Shown in pieces: positions 17,986 through 27,170 of a stretch of DNA of 64,000 nt. The stretch is taken from the NCBI GenBank assembly GCA_964646755.1, contig CAZYIE010000011.1, forward strand, positions 21,385 to 85,384. The letters are read 5' to 3'. Under the pieces are notes generated by a model, which was given only the letters and a program-made list of their open reading frames with translations, was not told the DNA's origin and did no database searches. Made by a program: the position numbers and the translations under genes. This DNA is from MVRV01 sp964646755 (GTDB taxonomy: Bacteria; Desulfobacterota; Syntrophia; Syntrophales; Smithellaceae). How positions within the stretch are numbered: position 1 is the first letter of the stretch; every line of letters begins with the position of its first letter.

Positions 17986-19176
17986 ATGAGAGAAGCTGTC
18001 ATTGTAGATGCCGTCAGAAGTGCCGGTGGACGTTCAAAAAGAGGCGGTCTCGCTGGAACCAGAGCCGATGAAATCGGGATTCAAGTAATAAAAGGTCTGC
18101 TGGCCAGAGTACCCCAACTGGATCCCGCAGACGTTGACGATGTTATCTGCGGCAATGCCTTCCCGGAAGGTGAACAGGGCATGCAAATGGGAAGGTGTCT
18201 TGCTGTTGGCGCCGGTCTGCCTATAACTACTTCCGGCATGACTATCAACCGTTTCTGCTCTTCGGGCGTGCAGTCCATGGCCGATGCAACGGCCAAGATC
18301 AATATGGGCTGGTCCGATGTCATTATAGCAGGTGGCGTGGAATCAATGTCCCACATCCCTATGGGCGGTTCTATTATGCGTCCCAATGTTGATTGGCCTG
18401 CAGGTGCACCCTGGGTGTATATCTCCATGGGCATGACGGCAGAAAACATCGCTGCCGACTATAAAATTTCGCGGGAAGACATGGACGCCATGGGTATGGA
18501 AAGCAATCGCCGGGCCTATGAAGCCATCAAGGCCGGGAAGTTCAAGGGGGAGATCATTCCCATTAATGCTTACAAATACAAAACCGCCAAAAACGGCAAG
18601 CGCATCCGGGAAACTTACGTCTTCGATACGGATGACGGCGTAAGATGGCCGGTGACGCTGGCGGATATGGCTAAGCTGAAATCTCCCTTCAAGGCCGGCG
18701 GGAATTGCACGGCCGCCAACTCGTCTCAAACGACGGACGGCGCCGGCTTCGCCCTGATCATGACGGCGGAGAAGGCCAAGGCCATTGGTGTGAAGCCACT
18801 GGCAAAACTAGCCAATTATGCAGTAGCGGGATGCAGGCCCGAGGAAATGGGTGTCGGTCCGAGATACGCTATTCCCAAGGTTCTCAAGCAGGCGGGACTG
18901 ACAACCAAAGACATCGATCTCTTCGAGATCAATGAAGCTTTCGCTTCGCAGGCGCTTTATTCCATCCGCGAGCTTGGCATCGAAGACAGACTTAAGGCCG
19001 GCGATATTAACCCCAACGGGGGCGCCATTGCTCTGGGTCATCCACTGGGAGCATCGGGCGCCAAGCTGACGGCTCAACTGCTTCATGAAATGAAACGCCG
19101 CAAGTCAAAGCGCGGTATCGTTTCGATGTGTATCGGCGGCGGCATGGGTGCTGCGGCTATTTTTGAGATGCTGTAG
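17986..19176 (+). CDS. fadA: acetyl-CoA C-acyltransferase (3-ketoacyl-CoA thiolase)
   Basis: A 396-residue thiolase with the full catalytic set: nucleophile cysteine in NRFCSSGVQSMADA (about residue 88), NEAFA, histidine in ALGHPLGASGAKL and the C-terminal cysteine in MCIGGGMGAA. It cleaves 3-oxoacyl-CoA with CoA as the last beta-oxidation step. AAGGAGG precedes the ATG. It follows the dehydrogenase and FadN-type genes, so the operon encodes a complete beta-oxidation spiral. A rho-independent terminator follows. Confidence 0.93.
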   Translation: MREAVIVDAVRSAGGRSKRGGLAGTRADEIGIQVIKGLLARVPQLDPADVDDVICGNAFPEGEQGMQMGRCLAVGAGLPITTSGMTINRFCSSGVQSMADATAKINMGWSDVIIAGGVESMSHIPMGGSIMRPNVDWPAGAPWVYISMGMTAENIAADYKISREDMDAMGMESNRRAYEAIKAGKFKGEIIPINAYKYKTAKNGKRIRETYVFDTDDGVRWPVTLADMAKLKSPFKAGGNCTAANSSQTTDGAGFALIMTAEKAKAIGVKPLAKLANYAVAGCRPEEMGVGPRYAIPKVLKQAGLTTKDIDLFEINEAFASQALYSIRELGIEDRLKAGDINPNGGAIALGHPLGASGAKLTAQLLHEMKRRKSKRGIVSMCIGGGMGAAAIFEML

Positions 19177-19215
19177 AAAAGAATATACCAATTTAAAGCA
19201 GAATTATTACAGAGG

Positions 19216-19252
19216 CGGCGGCGCTTTTTAAATAGAGCGTCGCCGTTTTTTT
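19216..19252 (+). terminator. rho-independent terminator of the fad operon
   Basis: A ten-pair stem (19216-19225 with 19236-19245, one G-U pair) with a 10-base loop is followed by seven T (19246-19252). It lies 40 bases after the thiolase stop and abuts the convergent STAS-like gene. Confidence 0.9.
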
Positions 19253-19502
19253 AACTATTATCAATATTTACAAAATCAGGAAGATGAGCGATAAATACCT
19301 CGTCCTTGATTGTTTGCAAATACATTCTTCCCTCTCGAGTAATGTGAATAATCCCCTTTAAATTTAAGGCAACGCTTTTTCCGTAGGCCAGATGATGCTC
19401 GCAGACTCTTTTTAAGAGCGGAATGGACTCATCATCAAGAATGCCGTCCACCTCAATGGTCATGATGTTTTTCTGTAGATCAGCCTCTTTGATGTAAATC
19501 AT
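19251..19502 (-). CDS. STAS-like small protein
   Basis: The ATG at 19502, preceded by AAAGAAG, gives 83 residues; a TTG at 19544 would add 14. The pattern TIEVDGILDDESIPLLKRVC, then KSVALNLKGIIHITREGRMYL, fits a STAS/anti-anti-sigma-like alpha-beta fold, though the phosphorylatable serine region is not clear. It is convergent with the thiolase gene and has no partner kinase or phosphatase nearby. The role is unknown. Confidence 0.55.
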   Translation of the reverse strand: MIYIKEADLQKNIMTIEVDGILDDESIPLLKRVCEHHLAYGKSVALNLKGIIHITREGRMYLQTIKDEVFIAHLPDFVNIDNS

Positions 19503-19769
19503 GGGAACATCTTCTTTCGGATAAATATACTTCTTCGACAACAAGAGGCAATTCCTGTGCCGGACAAATTTTTTATTTCATAAGTTTGCCCGAGCGCTTT
19601 GTGGCGCGCCTCTTTTGCGGGCTGAAAACCAGCGCTGAATAGTTCCTACTATTGAAAATTTAAGGCAATTAAAATCAGAACAAACCTGTAGCAATAAAAT
19701 CTTGAAACTTGTATAATTGACAATATCGTGTTACCATGACAATAAAGGGAAGAAAGAGAAACAGCGGAA

Positions 19770-19810
19770 TTGCGCCATATATGGATGATTAAAGACAACA
19801 TATGGTGCAA
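19770..19810 (+). promoter_or_regulatory. candidate activator (UAS) dyad upstream of module B
   Basis: TTGCGCCATAT (19770-19780) and ATATGGTGCAA (19800-19810) are inverted repeats with one G-T mispair. The core ATATGGATGATT (19779-19790) recurs with one change at 28649-28660. The dyad is about 90-120 bases upstream of the sigma54-type promoter, the usual place for an enhancer-binding protein site. Confidence 0.55.
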
Positions 19811-19894
19811 CATGGCGGCACAAAATACAGTAACTGCACAGTGCTTTAACGATTATCCATCTAATATTTCAGGCTTTATATATTTAAATAGGTT

Positions 19895-19911
19895 GTGGCA
19901 TCTGTCTTGCA
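19895..19911 (+). promoter_or_regulatory. sigma54-type (-24/-12) promoter of transport module B
   Basis: GTGGCATCTGTCTTGCA carries GG at 19897-19898 and GC at 19909-19910 with exactly ten bases between. It fits the sigma54 consensus except for the C of the GGCAC block. The predicted start is near 19921, about 70 bases before livF. Confidence 0.65.
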
Positions 19912-19991
19912 AAGCCAGAGGCTGTTCTTTGTTAGAATTGTGCTTTACTGTGGTTGTACTTGTTTCAACACAAAAGTGTTAGGAGCTGTCA

Positions 19992-20786
19992 ATGCTGAAA
20001 GTTACAAATCTCGAAACGACCTACAATGATATCATCCTGTCGCTCAAGGGAATTTCCCTTGAAGTTCCACCTGCTAAAATTGTTGCTCTGCTTGGAGCCA
20101 ACGGTTCCGGCAAAACTACCACACTCAATACAATTTCCGGGATCCGCAAGACGATTGATCTGGCCGTTGAAGATGGTGTAATCGAATTCGAAGGTCAGGT
20201 TATCAATGAAAAAGAGCCTTACAGTATAGTTTCTCTGGGGATCTCCCAGGTTCCCGAGGGAAGGCGGATTTTTGCTGAGCTGACCGTTGAGGAAAATATC
20301 ATAATCGGTTCCTATGTTCTGGCCGATCGTAAAAAATTCCCCCTTAGTCTGGAGACGGTCTTTGGTTACTTCCCCATTCTGAGAGAACGCCGCCGTCAGC
20401 TTGCCGGTTACCTAAGTGGCGGAGAGCAGCAGATGCTGGCTATTGCCCGGGCCCTGATCGCCGATCCCAAGTTGATCATGCTGGACGAACCGTCCCTCGG
20501 GATTGCTCCTCTTGTCGTAAAAGAAATATTTGAAATCGTCAGCACTATTAATAGAGAAAGAGGTGTGGCCATTTTGCTGGTGGAACAAAACGCCAATGTT
20601 GCCTTATCGATTGCTCATTATGGTTACATCCTGGAGAACGGCAGAATCGTGATGGAAGGACCGAGCGAAGTATTGCGAGAAAACAGGGATATCAAGGAAT
20701 TTTACCTTGGTCTGACGGATGTGGGTACCAAGAAAAGTTTCCGGGACGTTAAACATTACAAGAGAAGGAAAAGATGGCTGTCATGA
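19992..20786 (+). CDS. LivF-type ABC transporter ATP-binding protein with basic tail (module B)
   Basis: A 264-residue ABC ATPase. Walker A is GANGSGKTT, the signature LSGGEQQMLAIARAL, Walker B LIMLDEPSLGI and the switch LVEQN. The FYLG end is extended by about 22 residues finishing KHYKRRKRWLS, resembling the tails of the module A and C LivF proteins. It is the first gene of module B, downstream of the sigma54-type promoter. Its 3' end overlaps livG by 13 bases. Confidence 0.9.
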   Translation: MLKVTNLETTYNDIILSLKGISLEVPPAKIVALLGANGSGKTTTLNTISGIRKTIDLAVEDGVIEFEGQVINEKEPYSIVSLGISQVPEGRRIFAELTVEENIIIGSYVLADRKKFPLSLETVFGYFPILRERRRQLAGYLSGGEQQMLAIARALIADPKLIMLDEPSLGIAPLVVKEIFEIVSTINRERGVAILLVEQNANVALSIAHYGYILENGRIVMEGPSEVLRENRDIKEFYLGLTDVGTKKSFRDVKHYKRRKRWLS

Positions 20787-21562
20787 ATTCGGATAAATCA
20801 ATGCAACTGGAGATAGCGGATCTTTCCATGAGCTTCGGTGGAATTAAGGCCATTCGGAATGTTTCCATCGGCGTGAAATCAGGGGAAATCTATTCGATTA
20901 TCGGGCCGAACGGGGCCGGCAAGACAACCATTTTCAATTGTATCAGCGGTATCTACAAGGCCCAGCAGGGCAGCATCCGGTTTGAAAATCGGGAGTTGCT
21001 TGGGGTCAAGCCGGACCGGATTGCGCAAATGGGTGTGGCCAGAGCTTTTCAGAACATTGCCCTTTTCAAGGGAATGACCGTTCTGGATAATCTGATGTCC
21101 GCACGGGTCCATCTCATGAAATATGGACTTTTAGGGGCGGCCCTGTACCTTGGCAAATGCCAGCGGGAGGAGGTTGAAAACCGCGATGCCGTGGAAGATG
21201 TAATTGAGTTTCTTGATTTGCAGTCTGTGCGGAAGTCTCCCGTAAGCAGTTTGTCTTATGGCCTCCAGAAACGGGTGGAGCTGGCGCGCGCCCTGGCCAT
21301 GAAACCGAAGATTCTGCTGGTTGACGAACCTGTCAGCGGAATGAATCTCGAAGAGCGCGAAGACATGGCGAGGTACATAATTGATATCAATGAAGAGATG
21401 GATATAACAGTTGTGCTGATCGAACATGACATGGGGCTGGTCATGGACCTGTCCGATCGAGTTACAGTCCTTAATTTCGGCACCAAAATCGCTGAAGGCA
21501 CACCCGGAGAAGTGAGTGCGAATCCGGAGGTGGTCAAGGCTTACCTGGGAGATGAACAATGA
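20774..21562 (+). CDS. LivG-type ABC transporter ATP-binding protein (module B)
   Basis: A 262-residue ABC ATPase with Walker A GPNGAGKTT, signature LSYGLQKRVELARAL, Walker B ILLVDEPVSGM and switch LIEHDM. The ATG at 20774 has AGAAGGAAAAG just upstream; the ATG at 20783 is an alternative. It pairs with LivF to power the LivH/LivM channel encoded downstream. The acyl-CoA synthetase gene starts about 50 bases after its stop. Confidence 0.9.
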   Translation: MAVMNSDKSMQLEIADLSMSFGGIKAIRNVSIGVKSGEIYSIIGPNGAGKTTIFNCISGIYKAQQGSIRFENRELLGVKPDRIAQMGVARAFQNIALFKGMTVLDNLMSARVHLMKYGLLGAALYLGKCQREEVENRDAVEDVIEFLDLQSVRKSPVSSLSYGLQKRVELARALAMKPKILLVDEPVSGMNLEEREDMARYIIDINEEMDITVVLIEHDMGLVMDLSDRVTVLNFGTKIAEGTPGEVSANPEVVKAYLGDEQ

Positions 21563-21611
21563 GGGTCATGCGATCTTTAGCGACGATCAGCGTGTGGGGG
21601 GAGCAACATTC

Positions 21612-23423
21612 ATGGAGAGGGTAAATACGACATTACCGAAGCTGCTGCTGGAGAAAGCGGGGCTTTATCAAGACCGGGTTGCCATGCGCGAAAAATTCAA
21701 AGGCATCTGGCAGGAAATCTCTTGGAATATGTACTTGGAAAAGGTCAGTGAATTCTGTTTGGGGCTTACGGACCTGGGCATGAAAAAAGGAGACCAGGCC
21801 TCGATTTTGGGAGAGAACTGCCCGGAATGGCTCTTTGCCGACTTGGGAATTCAGAGTCTGGGTGGTGTGGCAGTTGGTATTTATCCCACAAATTCGGCGG
21901 AGCAGGTCAAATATATTCTCGATCACTCCGAATCAAAGTTTGTTGTTGTTAAGGACCAGGAACAGGCAGACAAGGTACTGGCAGTAAAGGAAGAATTGCC
22001 GCTGCTCAAAAAGATCATCGTCATCGACGTAAAAGGATTGCGTCACTACAATGAACCCCTGATCATTAGTTATAAGGATGTAGAAGCTTTAGGCATAGAA
22101 GCCCTCCGGAAAGACCCGGCGGCTTTTACCCGTCTTGTTGAGCAGGGCCGGGCGGAGGATGTGGCTTTTATCGTCTATACGTCCGGAACAACGGGACATC
22201 CCAAAGGCGCCATGCTTTCCCATCGGAATGTAATTCACCAGGCTGTCTATGCTCTGCAGCCGGTATTACACTTTACGGATCGGGATACTCTGCTCTCCTA
22301 TTTGCCGCTGTGCCATATACTCGAGAGAAGCCTGACTATGAGCATGCCGCTGGTTTTCGGTTATACTGTAAGCTTTGCCGAATCGATCGATACGGTTCAG
22401 CAGAACATTCAGGAGATTCGCCCTTCTTTCTTTGCCGCCGTTCCGCGCATTTTGGAAAAACTTCACTCCGGCGTGCTAATCAAGATGGAAGACACGACGC
22501 GTTTCAAGAAATTCATGTATAACTTCTGGCAGCCCGTAGGCTTGCGGGTATCGAGTTACCGAATGAACAACGAGAAGGTTCCGCTGCAATGGCTTTTGCT
22601 GTATGCGGTAGGTTATCTCTGGAGCTTTCGGTCCGTCCGCGACAAGGTCGGGATGCTCAATTGCCGGACTCTTATGAGCGGCGGCGCGCCTATTGCCCCG
22701 GAGGTCCTGACATTTTTCCGCTCGCTGGGTGTGCGAACCGTGGAAATGTATGGAGCTACGGAAACGTCCGGAACGATTTCCGGCCCCCATAAGAAAATAA
22801 AACATGGATCTGTGGGTGAGCCTTGTCAAGGTTTGGAATTTCGACTGGCCGAGGATGGAGAAATTCATGTTAAGGGAGATTCCATCTTTGTCGGTTATTA
22901 TCGGGATGCCGAGGCCACATGTGAAGTTGTCCGTGACGGTTGGTATTGTACAGGGGATGTGGGCCAACTCGATGAAGACAATCACCTTTATATCGTTGAT
23001 CGTAAGAAGGATATCATTATCACTTCCGGAGGAAAGAATATCTCTCCTTCGGAAATTGAAAACAAGCTTAAGTGCAGCATGTACATAAAAGAGGCTATTG
23101 CCATTGGTGACCGCCGAAAGTATATCAGTGCGCTGATTCAGATCGATTACGAAAACGTGGGGAACTGGGCGCAGAAGAACAAAATTGCTTATACGACCTA
23201 TCGTAGTCTGGCGGAAAATCCCAAAGTCAAGGAACTGATTAAGCAGGAGATTGACGCGGCGAATGAAGGTCTGGCCAATGTGGAAAGTGTCAAGAAGTTC
23301 AAGATTCTGGAAAAGGAGCTAGACCAGGATGATGAGGAATTGACCGCCACGCAGAAAGTAAAGCGCAAGACCATTGAGAAGCGGTTTCAACAGGAGATAG
23401 CGGAAATGTACGGCGGGCGCTGA
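21612..23423 (+). CDS. AMP-forming long-chain acyl-CoA synthetase (module B)
   Basis: The ATG at 21612, eight bases after GGGGGAG, gives 603 residues matching its paralogues. An in-frame ATG at 21552 overlapping livG has a poorly placed ribosome site. Motifs are IVYTSGTTGHPKGAML, the YLPLCHILERS region, MYGATETSG, TGDVGQLDEDNHLYIVDRKK and ITSGGKNISPSEIE. It sits between the ATPase and permease genes, so ligation is genetically embedded in the transporter operon. The substrate is unknown but is presumably what this transporter brings in. Confidence 0.9.
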   Translation: MERVNTTLPKLLLEKAGLYQDRVAMREKFKGIWQEISWNMYLEKVSEFCLGLTDLGMKKGDQASILGENCPEWLFADLGIQSLGGVAVGIYPTNSAEQVKYILDHSESKFVVVKDQEQADKVLAVKEELPLLKKIIVIDVKGLRHYNEPLIISYKDVEALGIEALRKDPAAFTRLVEQGRAEDVAFIVYTSGTTGHPKGAMLSHRNVIHQAVYALQPVLHFTDRDTLLSYLPLCHILERSLTMSMPLVFGYTVSFAESIDTVQQNIQEIRPSFFAAVPRILEKLHSGVLIKMEDTTRFKKFMYNFWQPVGLRVSSYRMNNEKVPLQWLLLYAVGYLWSFRSVRDKVGMLNCRTLMSGGAPIAPEVLTFFRSLGVRTVEMYGATETSGTISGPHKKIKHGSVGEPCQGLEFRLAEDGEIHVKGDSIFVGYYRDAEATCEVVRDGWYCTGDVGQLDEDNHLYIVDRKKDIIITSGGKNISPSEIENKLKCSMYIKEAIAIGDRRKYISALIQIDYENVGNWAQKNKIAYTTYRSLAENPKVKELIKQEIDAANEGLANVESVKKFKILEKELDQDDEELTATQKVKRKTIEKRFQQEIAEMYGGR

Positions 23424-23464
23424 GAGTCCCGCCGGGAGGAAAATTCAGAGAGGGTGTTGATATA

Positions 23465-24364
23465 ATGGAAAAAATTATCGAGATTCTGTTTAATGGTTTG
23501 TCCATGGGAGCGATTTACGCCCTGATGGCCCTGGGTTTTGTTCTCATCTTTAAATCGACAGGTGTGATTAACTTTGCCCAGGGCGAGTTAGCCATGGTGG
23601 GTGCTTTTATCTGTTACAGCTTTGCCACTATGATGAATGTTCCTTATATTTATGCCTTCTTTATAGCCTTGATCGGCGGCATCATTCTGGGTGCGGCAGT
23701 TTACCAGATCTTCTTTAGGACCATGGTGGGTGAACCACTGTTTTCCACGATCATGGTCACCGTAGGACTTGCCAGTATCCTGACGTGTCTCGCGGGGCTC
23801 ATCTGGGGTCACGATGTCTATTCGCTTAGTTCCCCTTTTACAGACAAGGTCATTCACCTGGATAAAATTACCTTGGCCCAGGGTTCGATCTCCACTATTA
23901 TTGTATCTATCGTACTGTTTGTCGTCGTCATCCTGTTTTTTAGCCGCTCTCTGCTGGGAATCTCTATGCGGGGTTCGGCGGAAGACCCGGATACGGCGGG
24001 GCTCATGGGAATCAACGTGAAGAAAATTCACATGGTGGCCTGGGCATTGGGAGGGCTGGTGGCAGCTGTGGCCGGTATGTTCCTTGCGGAGCAGAGCTTT
24101 GTCCGTCTGGCGATGAGCCATGTGGGGCTTAAGGCCATGGCGGCGGCAATTCTCGGTGGAATGGAAAGCATCGGCGGTGCTATCGTGGGCGGCATAATTA
24201 TTGGTGTTGTCGAAGGGTTGGCGGCGAATTATCTAAGTGGCATGTCGCTGGGAAATTTCCACATGGGTGATATCAAGGACGTGGCCGCCTTTGCGATTAT
24301 GATCATCGTTCTGATGATCCGGCCGCACGGTATTTTCGGCAAGGAAAAAGTGGAAAGGGTGTAA
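23465..24364 (+). CDS. LivH-type ABC transporter permease (module B)
   Basis: A 299-residue permease with about eight membrane segments and the signature GVINFAQGELAMVGAF. The coupling loop is SMRGSAEDPDTAGLMGINV and the C-terminus is MIRPHGIFGKEKVERV. It begins 41 bases after the acyl-CoA synthetase stop and is followed by livM after 8 bases. Confidence 0.9.
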   Translation: MEKIIEILFNGLSMGAIYALMALGFVLIFKSTGVINFAQGELAMVGAFICYSFATMMNVPYIYAFFIALIGGIILGAAVYQIFFRTMVGEPLFSTIMVTVGLASILTCLAGLIWGHDVYSLSSPFTDKVIHLDKITLAQGSISTIIVSIVLFVVVILFFSRSLLGISMRGSAEDPDTAGLMGINVKKIHMVAWALGGLVAAVAGMFLAEQSFVRLAMSHVGLKAMAAAILGGMESIGGAIVGGIIIGVVEGLAANYLSGMSLGNFHMGDIKDVAAFAIMIIVLMIRPHGIFGKEKVERV

Positions 24365-24372
24365 AAACGTTT

Positions 24373-25407
24373 ATGGCGAATTTTAAAGTCAGTTACCGGG
24401 AAGATACAGCGCTTTTCCAGAACCTCTGGGTCAAGTCCTGGTTGGTAATATTTATCGTGGCGATGCTGGTGCTCCCTTTTCTGCTGTCTCGTTATCAGTT
24501 GAGCATTCTCGATGAGATGGGGATTGCCGTGATTGGCGCTTTGGGCCTCAATCTCCTGATAGGCTATACGGGGCAGATTTCGCTGGGGCACGGCGCCTTT
24601 GTCGCCATCGGTGCATATACATCTGGTTTGCTCGCCGGAACGCTGGGAGTGCCTTTCATAATTTCGCTGCCTCTTTCCGGCCTTATGGCCGCCTTGCTTA
24701 GCCTGATCGTGGGCGTTCCCTCTCTGCGGTTGAAAGGCCTTTATCTGGCCCTCGGGACATTGGCCTTTGGTTTTATCATCGAGTACATCCTGTTTCACTG
24801 GGACCTTACCAGAGGAGATACGGGCATGGCCGTTCCGAAGATCGGAACGGAAGGCTTTTATATCGAAACGGAACGGCAGTTCTTTTTCCTGATCATGTTT
24901 TTTGCGGTCATCGCGACACTTGTGGCGAAGAATCTTGCCCGGACGAAAATTGGACGCTCATTTGTAGCCATCCGCGATCGCGACATCGCGGCGGAGGCCA
25001 TGGGGATTTCACTGGCTAAATATAAAATAATGGCGTTTGCTGTTGCCGCTTTTTATGCCGGTGTGGCGGGAAGTCTGATGGCTTACTACCAGAAATGGAT
25101 CGTGCCCGGAAACTTTGATATTACCTTGTCTATCGCCTATATTGCCATGATCGTTCTCGGGGGCATGGGTACTGTTCTGGGCTCCATTCTTGGAGCCATT
25201 TTGATCACCGGCATTCCCCACGCCATCGTTTACCTGACCGACGCACTTCGCGGTACTTATCCCAATCTCAGCAACTTGATCGTGGATTTGAAACTCGGCA
25301 TCTTCGGTCTGGTCATTGTTTTAACACTCCTGTTCGAACCTCAGGGGCTTGTTGGCATCTATCGGCGTATCAAAATTTACTGGAAGACCTGGCCCTTTAA
25401 GTATTAA
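24373..25407 (+). CDS. LivM-type ABC transporter permease (module B)
   Basis: A 344-residue permease with the signature LNLLIGYTGQISLGHGAF, coupling region SFVAIRDRDIAAEAMGISL, and the C-terminal tail RRIKIYWKTWPFKY that recurs in the LivM proteins of modules A and C. The N-terminus (YREDTALFQNLW) also resembles the module A protein. It is the last permease gene of module B; the matching binding-protein gene lies 1.8 kb downstream beyond a hydrolase gene. Confidence 0.9.
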   Translation: MANFKVSYREDTALFQNLWVKSWLVIFIVAMLVLPFLLSRYQLSILDEMGIAVIGALGLNLLIGYTGQISLGHGAFVAIGAYTSGLLAGTLGVPFIISLPLSGLMAALLSLIVGVPSLRLKGLYLALGTLAFGFIIEYILFHWDLTRGDTGMAVPKIGTEGFYIETERQFFFLIMFFAVIATLVAKNLARTKIGRSFVAIRDRDIAAEAMGISLAKYKIMAFAVAAFYAGVAGSLMAYYQKWIVPGNFDITLSIAYIAMIVLGGMGTVLGSILGAILITGIPHAIVYLTDALRGTYPNLSNLIVDLKLGIFGLVIVLTLLFEPQGLVGIYRRIKIYWKTWPFKY

Positions 25408-25666
25408 GTTTGTTGCAATGCTGGTACAACATTGATTTTAGAAGAGAATGCTTTATTTCAACCAGCGATAAATGATATAAATTACATTGATTATAATGAT
25501 AGGAATAGGTTGTTTTTATGAGGTGTTGAACTACACCATTGTATGGTCAAAATAATGTAGGATCGCCGGGAAAAAGGCGGCAAGAGGAGTATGTGAGACT
25601 TAACATTTAGCTGATGGAAAAGCCGGTCTGCCGGATCTGTCAATCCATGAAAGGAGCAAATTACCA
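25408..25666. other. intergenic region before the secreted hydrolase
   Basis: This 259-base spacer has no gene. Two small dyads lie side by side: GGTGT-N6-ACACC (25522-25537) and ACCAT-TGT-ATGGT (25535-25547). A TATAAT at 25492-25497 lacks a good -35 element. No terminator is evident after livM. Confidence 0.5.
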
Positions 25667-26992
25667 ATGAAGAAGATTATGAGGGGAGTAGTATTAGCGG
25701 TGTTAACGATTCCCGTGTTCTGTGTTATTGTCTTTGCTCAGGCCCAGTCCCCGAAATTTCCCGACGCGGCGGCGTCAGATCCTGTAGTGCTCGGATGGAT
25801 GCAGGGTTTTCCACCCAAGGCTGACAAGATCATTCGCTTCGGTGATGTTAGCTTCTACCGTTTTCCCCAATCACGCTGGTCATTTAGCAACATGAGGCAG
25901 CTCGTTCCGACGGTTGCAGTTTCACGTGGTGATGGTCCGGTTACCCCACTGCCTCGCGCCGAGAGGACGGATCTGGATGCTGTGAAGTTTACGACCCTCG
26001 ATGGCCGGGAAATGACGTGGGGTGAGTCGATCGCAGCGAACTACACCGACGGCATCGTTGTGCTGCACAAAGGCAGGATCGTATATGAGAAATTCTTAGG
26101 CGCTTTCAGCCCGATTAAGCTGCATTGGGCGGCGTCGGTAACGAAGTCCTTTGTGGGCACCCTCGCCGCCATTCTTGTTGACGAGGGCAAGCTTGATCCT
26201 GAGGCTCTCTGCTCGAAATATGTGCCGGAACTCAAGGATACCGCTTACGCCGACGCGACGCTCCGGCAGGTTATGGATATGACGGTCAGTGTGAAGTTTT
26301 CGGAAGTCTATGCCGACCCGAAGGCCGACATTTGGGTTTTTGCAAGGGCCACCGGAATGTTTCCGCTGCCGCCGAACTATGATGGTCCGCGCAATACCTA
26401 TGACATGCTCCTCGCACTCACCAAGCAGAAAAATGGCGAACATGGGGAGAGGTTTACCTATAAGAGCGTCGATCCCGAAGTTTTGGCCTGGATTATTAGC
26501 CGTGTCTCGGGGAAATCTCTTGCTGAACTCACCTCAGAAAAGATATGGACAAAACTCGGCGCTGAGCACGATGCCTGCTACTGGGTAGACAGCATTGGTG
26601 TGAATTTGGCAGGCGGGGGCCTGAACACGTCACTGCGTGATCTCGCCCGATTCGGGGAGATGCTGCGTCTGGACGGCTACTACAACGGACAGCAGATTGT
26701 CCCCCGCTCTGTTGTGGCTGATATACGCCGTGGCGCCGACAAGGGAAACTTTGCCAAAGCCGGTTATAAAACTCTGCCCGGATGGTCTTACCGGAACTTC
26801 TGGTGGGTGTCGCACAATGAACATGGCGTCTACACTGCGCGCGGAGTTCACGGGCAGCTCATCTGGATCGATCCAAAGGCAGAAATGGTGATTGCCCGGT
26901 ATGCATCTTATCCCATAGCATCGAACCCTCTCATCGATCCCACGTCATTGCCGGCTTATATGGCCATAGCAAAGCACCTGATGAAGGACTAG
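25667..26992 (+). CDS. secreted serine hydrolase, class C beta-lactamase/NylB-like
   Basis: A 441-residue protein with a signal peptide (about residues 1-27, CVIVFAQAQ). The serine beta-lactamase fold carries SVTK (Ser157-Lys160) as nucleophile motif and YKS (265-267) in place of YxN. A late GVHGQLIWIDP replaces the KTG box, a pattern close to 6-aminohexanoate-dimer hydrolase and carboxylesterases. It probably cleaves an ester or amide in the periplasm. Being between the module B permeases and binding protein, it may release the acid that the transporter takes up (inference). Confidence 0.8.
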   Translation: MKKIMRGVVLAVLTIPVFCVIVFAQAQSPKFPDAAASDPVVLGWMQGFPPKADKIIRFGDVSFYRFPQSRWSFSNMRQLVPTVAVSRGDGPVTPLPRAERTDLDAVKFTTLDGREMTWGESIAANYTDGIVVLHKGRIVYEKFLGAFSPIKLHWAASVTKSFVGTLAAILVDEGKLDPEALCSKYVPELKDTAYADATLRQVMDMTVSVKFSEVYADPKADIWVFARATGMFPLPPNYDGPRNTYDMLLALTKQKNGEHGERFTYKSVDPEVLAWIISRVSGKSLAELTSEKIWTKLGAEHDACYWVDSIGVNLAGGGLNTSLRDLARFGEMLRLDGYYNGQQIVPRSVVADIRRGADKGNFAKAGYKTLPGWSYRNFWWVSHNEHGVYTARGVHGQLIWIDPKAEMVIARYASYPIASNPLIDPTSLPAYMAIAKHLMKD

Positions 26993-27019
26993 TCCAGTGA
27001 AAGACGTAATAAGTAGCCT

Positions 27020-27137
27020 CGGAGGCCGGTCGTTTCCGCCGGCGTCGAAAAGTCCAAATAGATTAGTGTCAAAATCGATGTCAATGGTTGTTTGCACCGT
27101 CCCTGTCCCCGTTCCACAGCGGGACAGGGACACTAAT
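27020..27137. repeat. REP-like palindromic element upstream of the module B binding-protein gene
   Basis: GTCCCTGTCCC (27099-27109) and GGGACAGGGAC (27121-27131) form a perfect 11-bp stem with an 11-base loop. ATTAGTGTC (27062-27070) can alternatively pair with GACACTAAT (27129-27137). A further GCCGG/CCGGC hairpin lies near 27025-27045. The sequence style resembles RAYT-associated REP palindromes; no transposase is present. Confidence 0.6.
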
Positions 27138-27170
27138 AATATTGACCATATTATAAAAAGGAGGAAGTAT

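Larger units (their letters stand above)
19503..19991. other. regulatory intergenic region upstream of transport module B
   Basis: This region of about 490 bases has no convincing gene; a 70-codon frame at 19770-19982 has no ribosome site and overlaps the control elements. It carries a dyad at 19770-19810 and a sigma54-type -24/-12 element at 19895-19911, both annotated separately. Confidence 0.6.
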
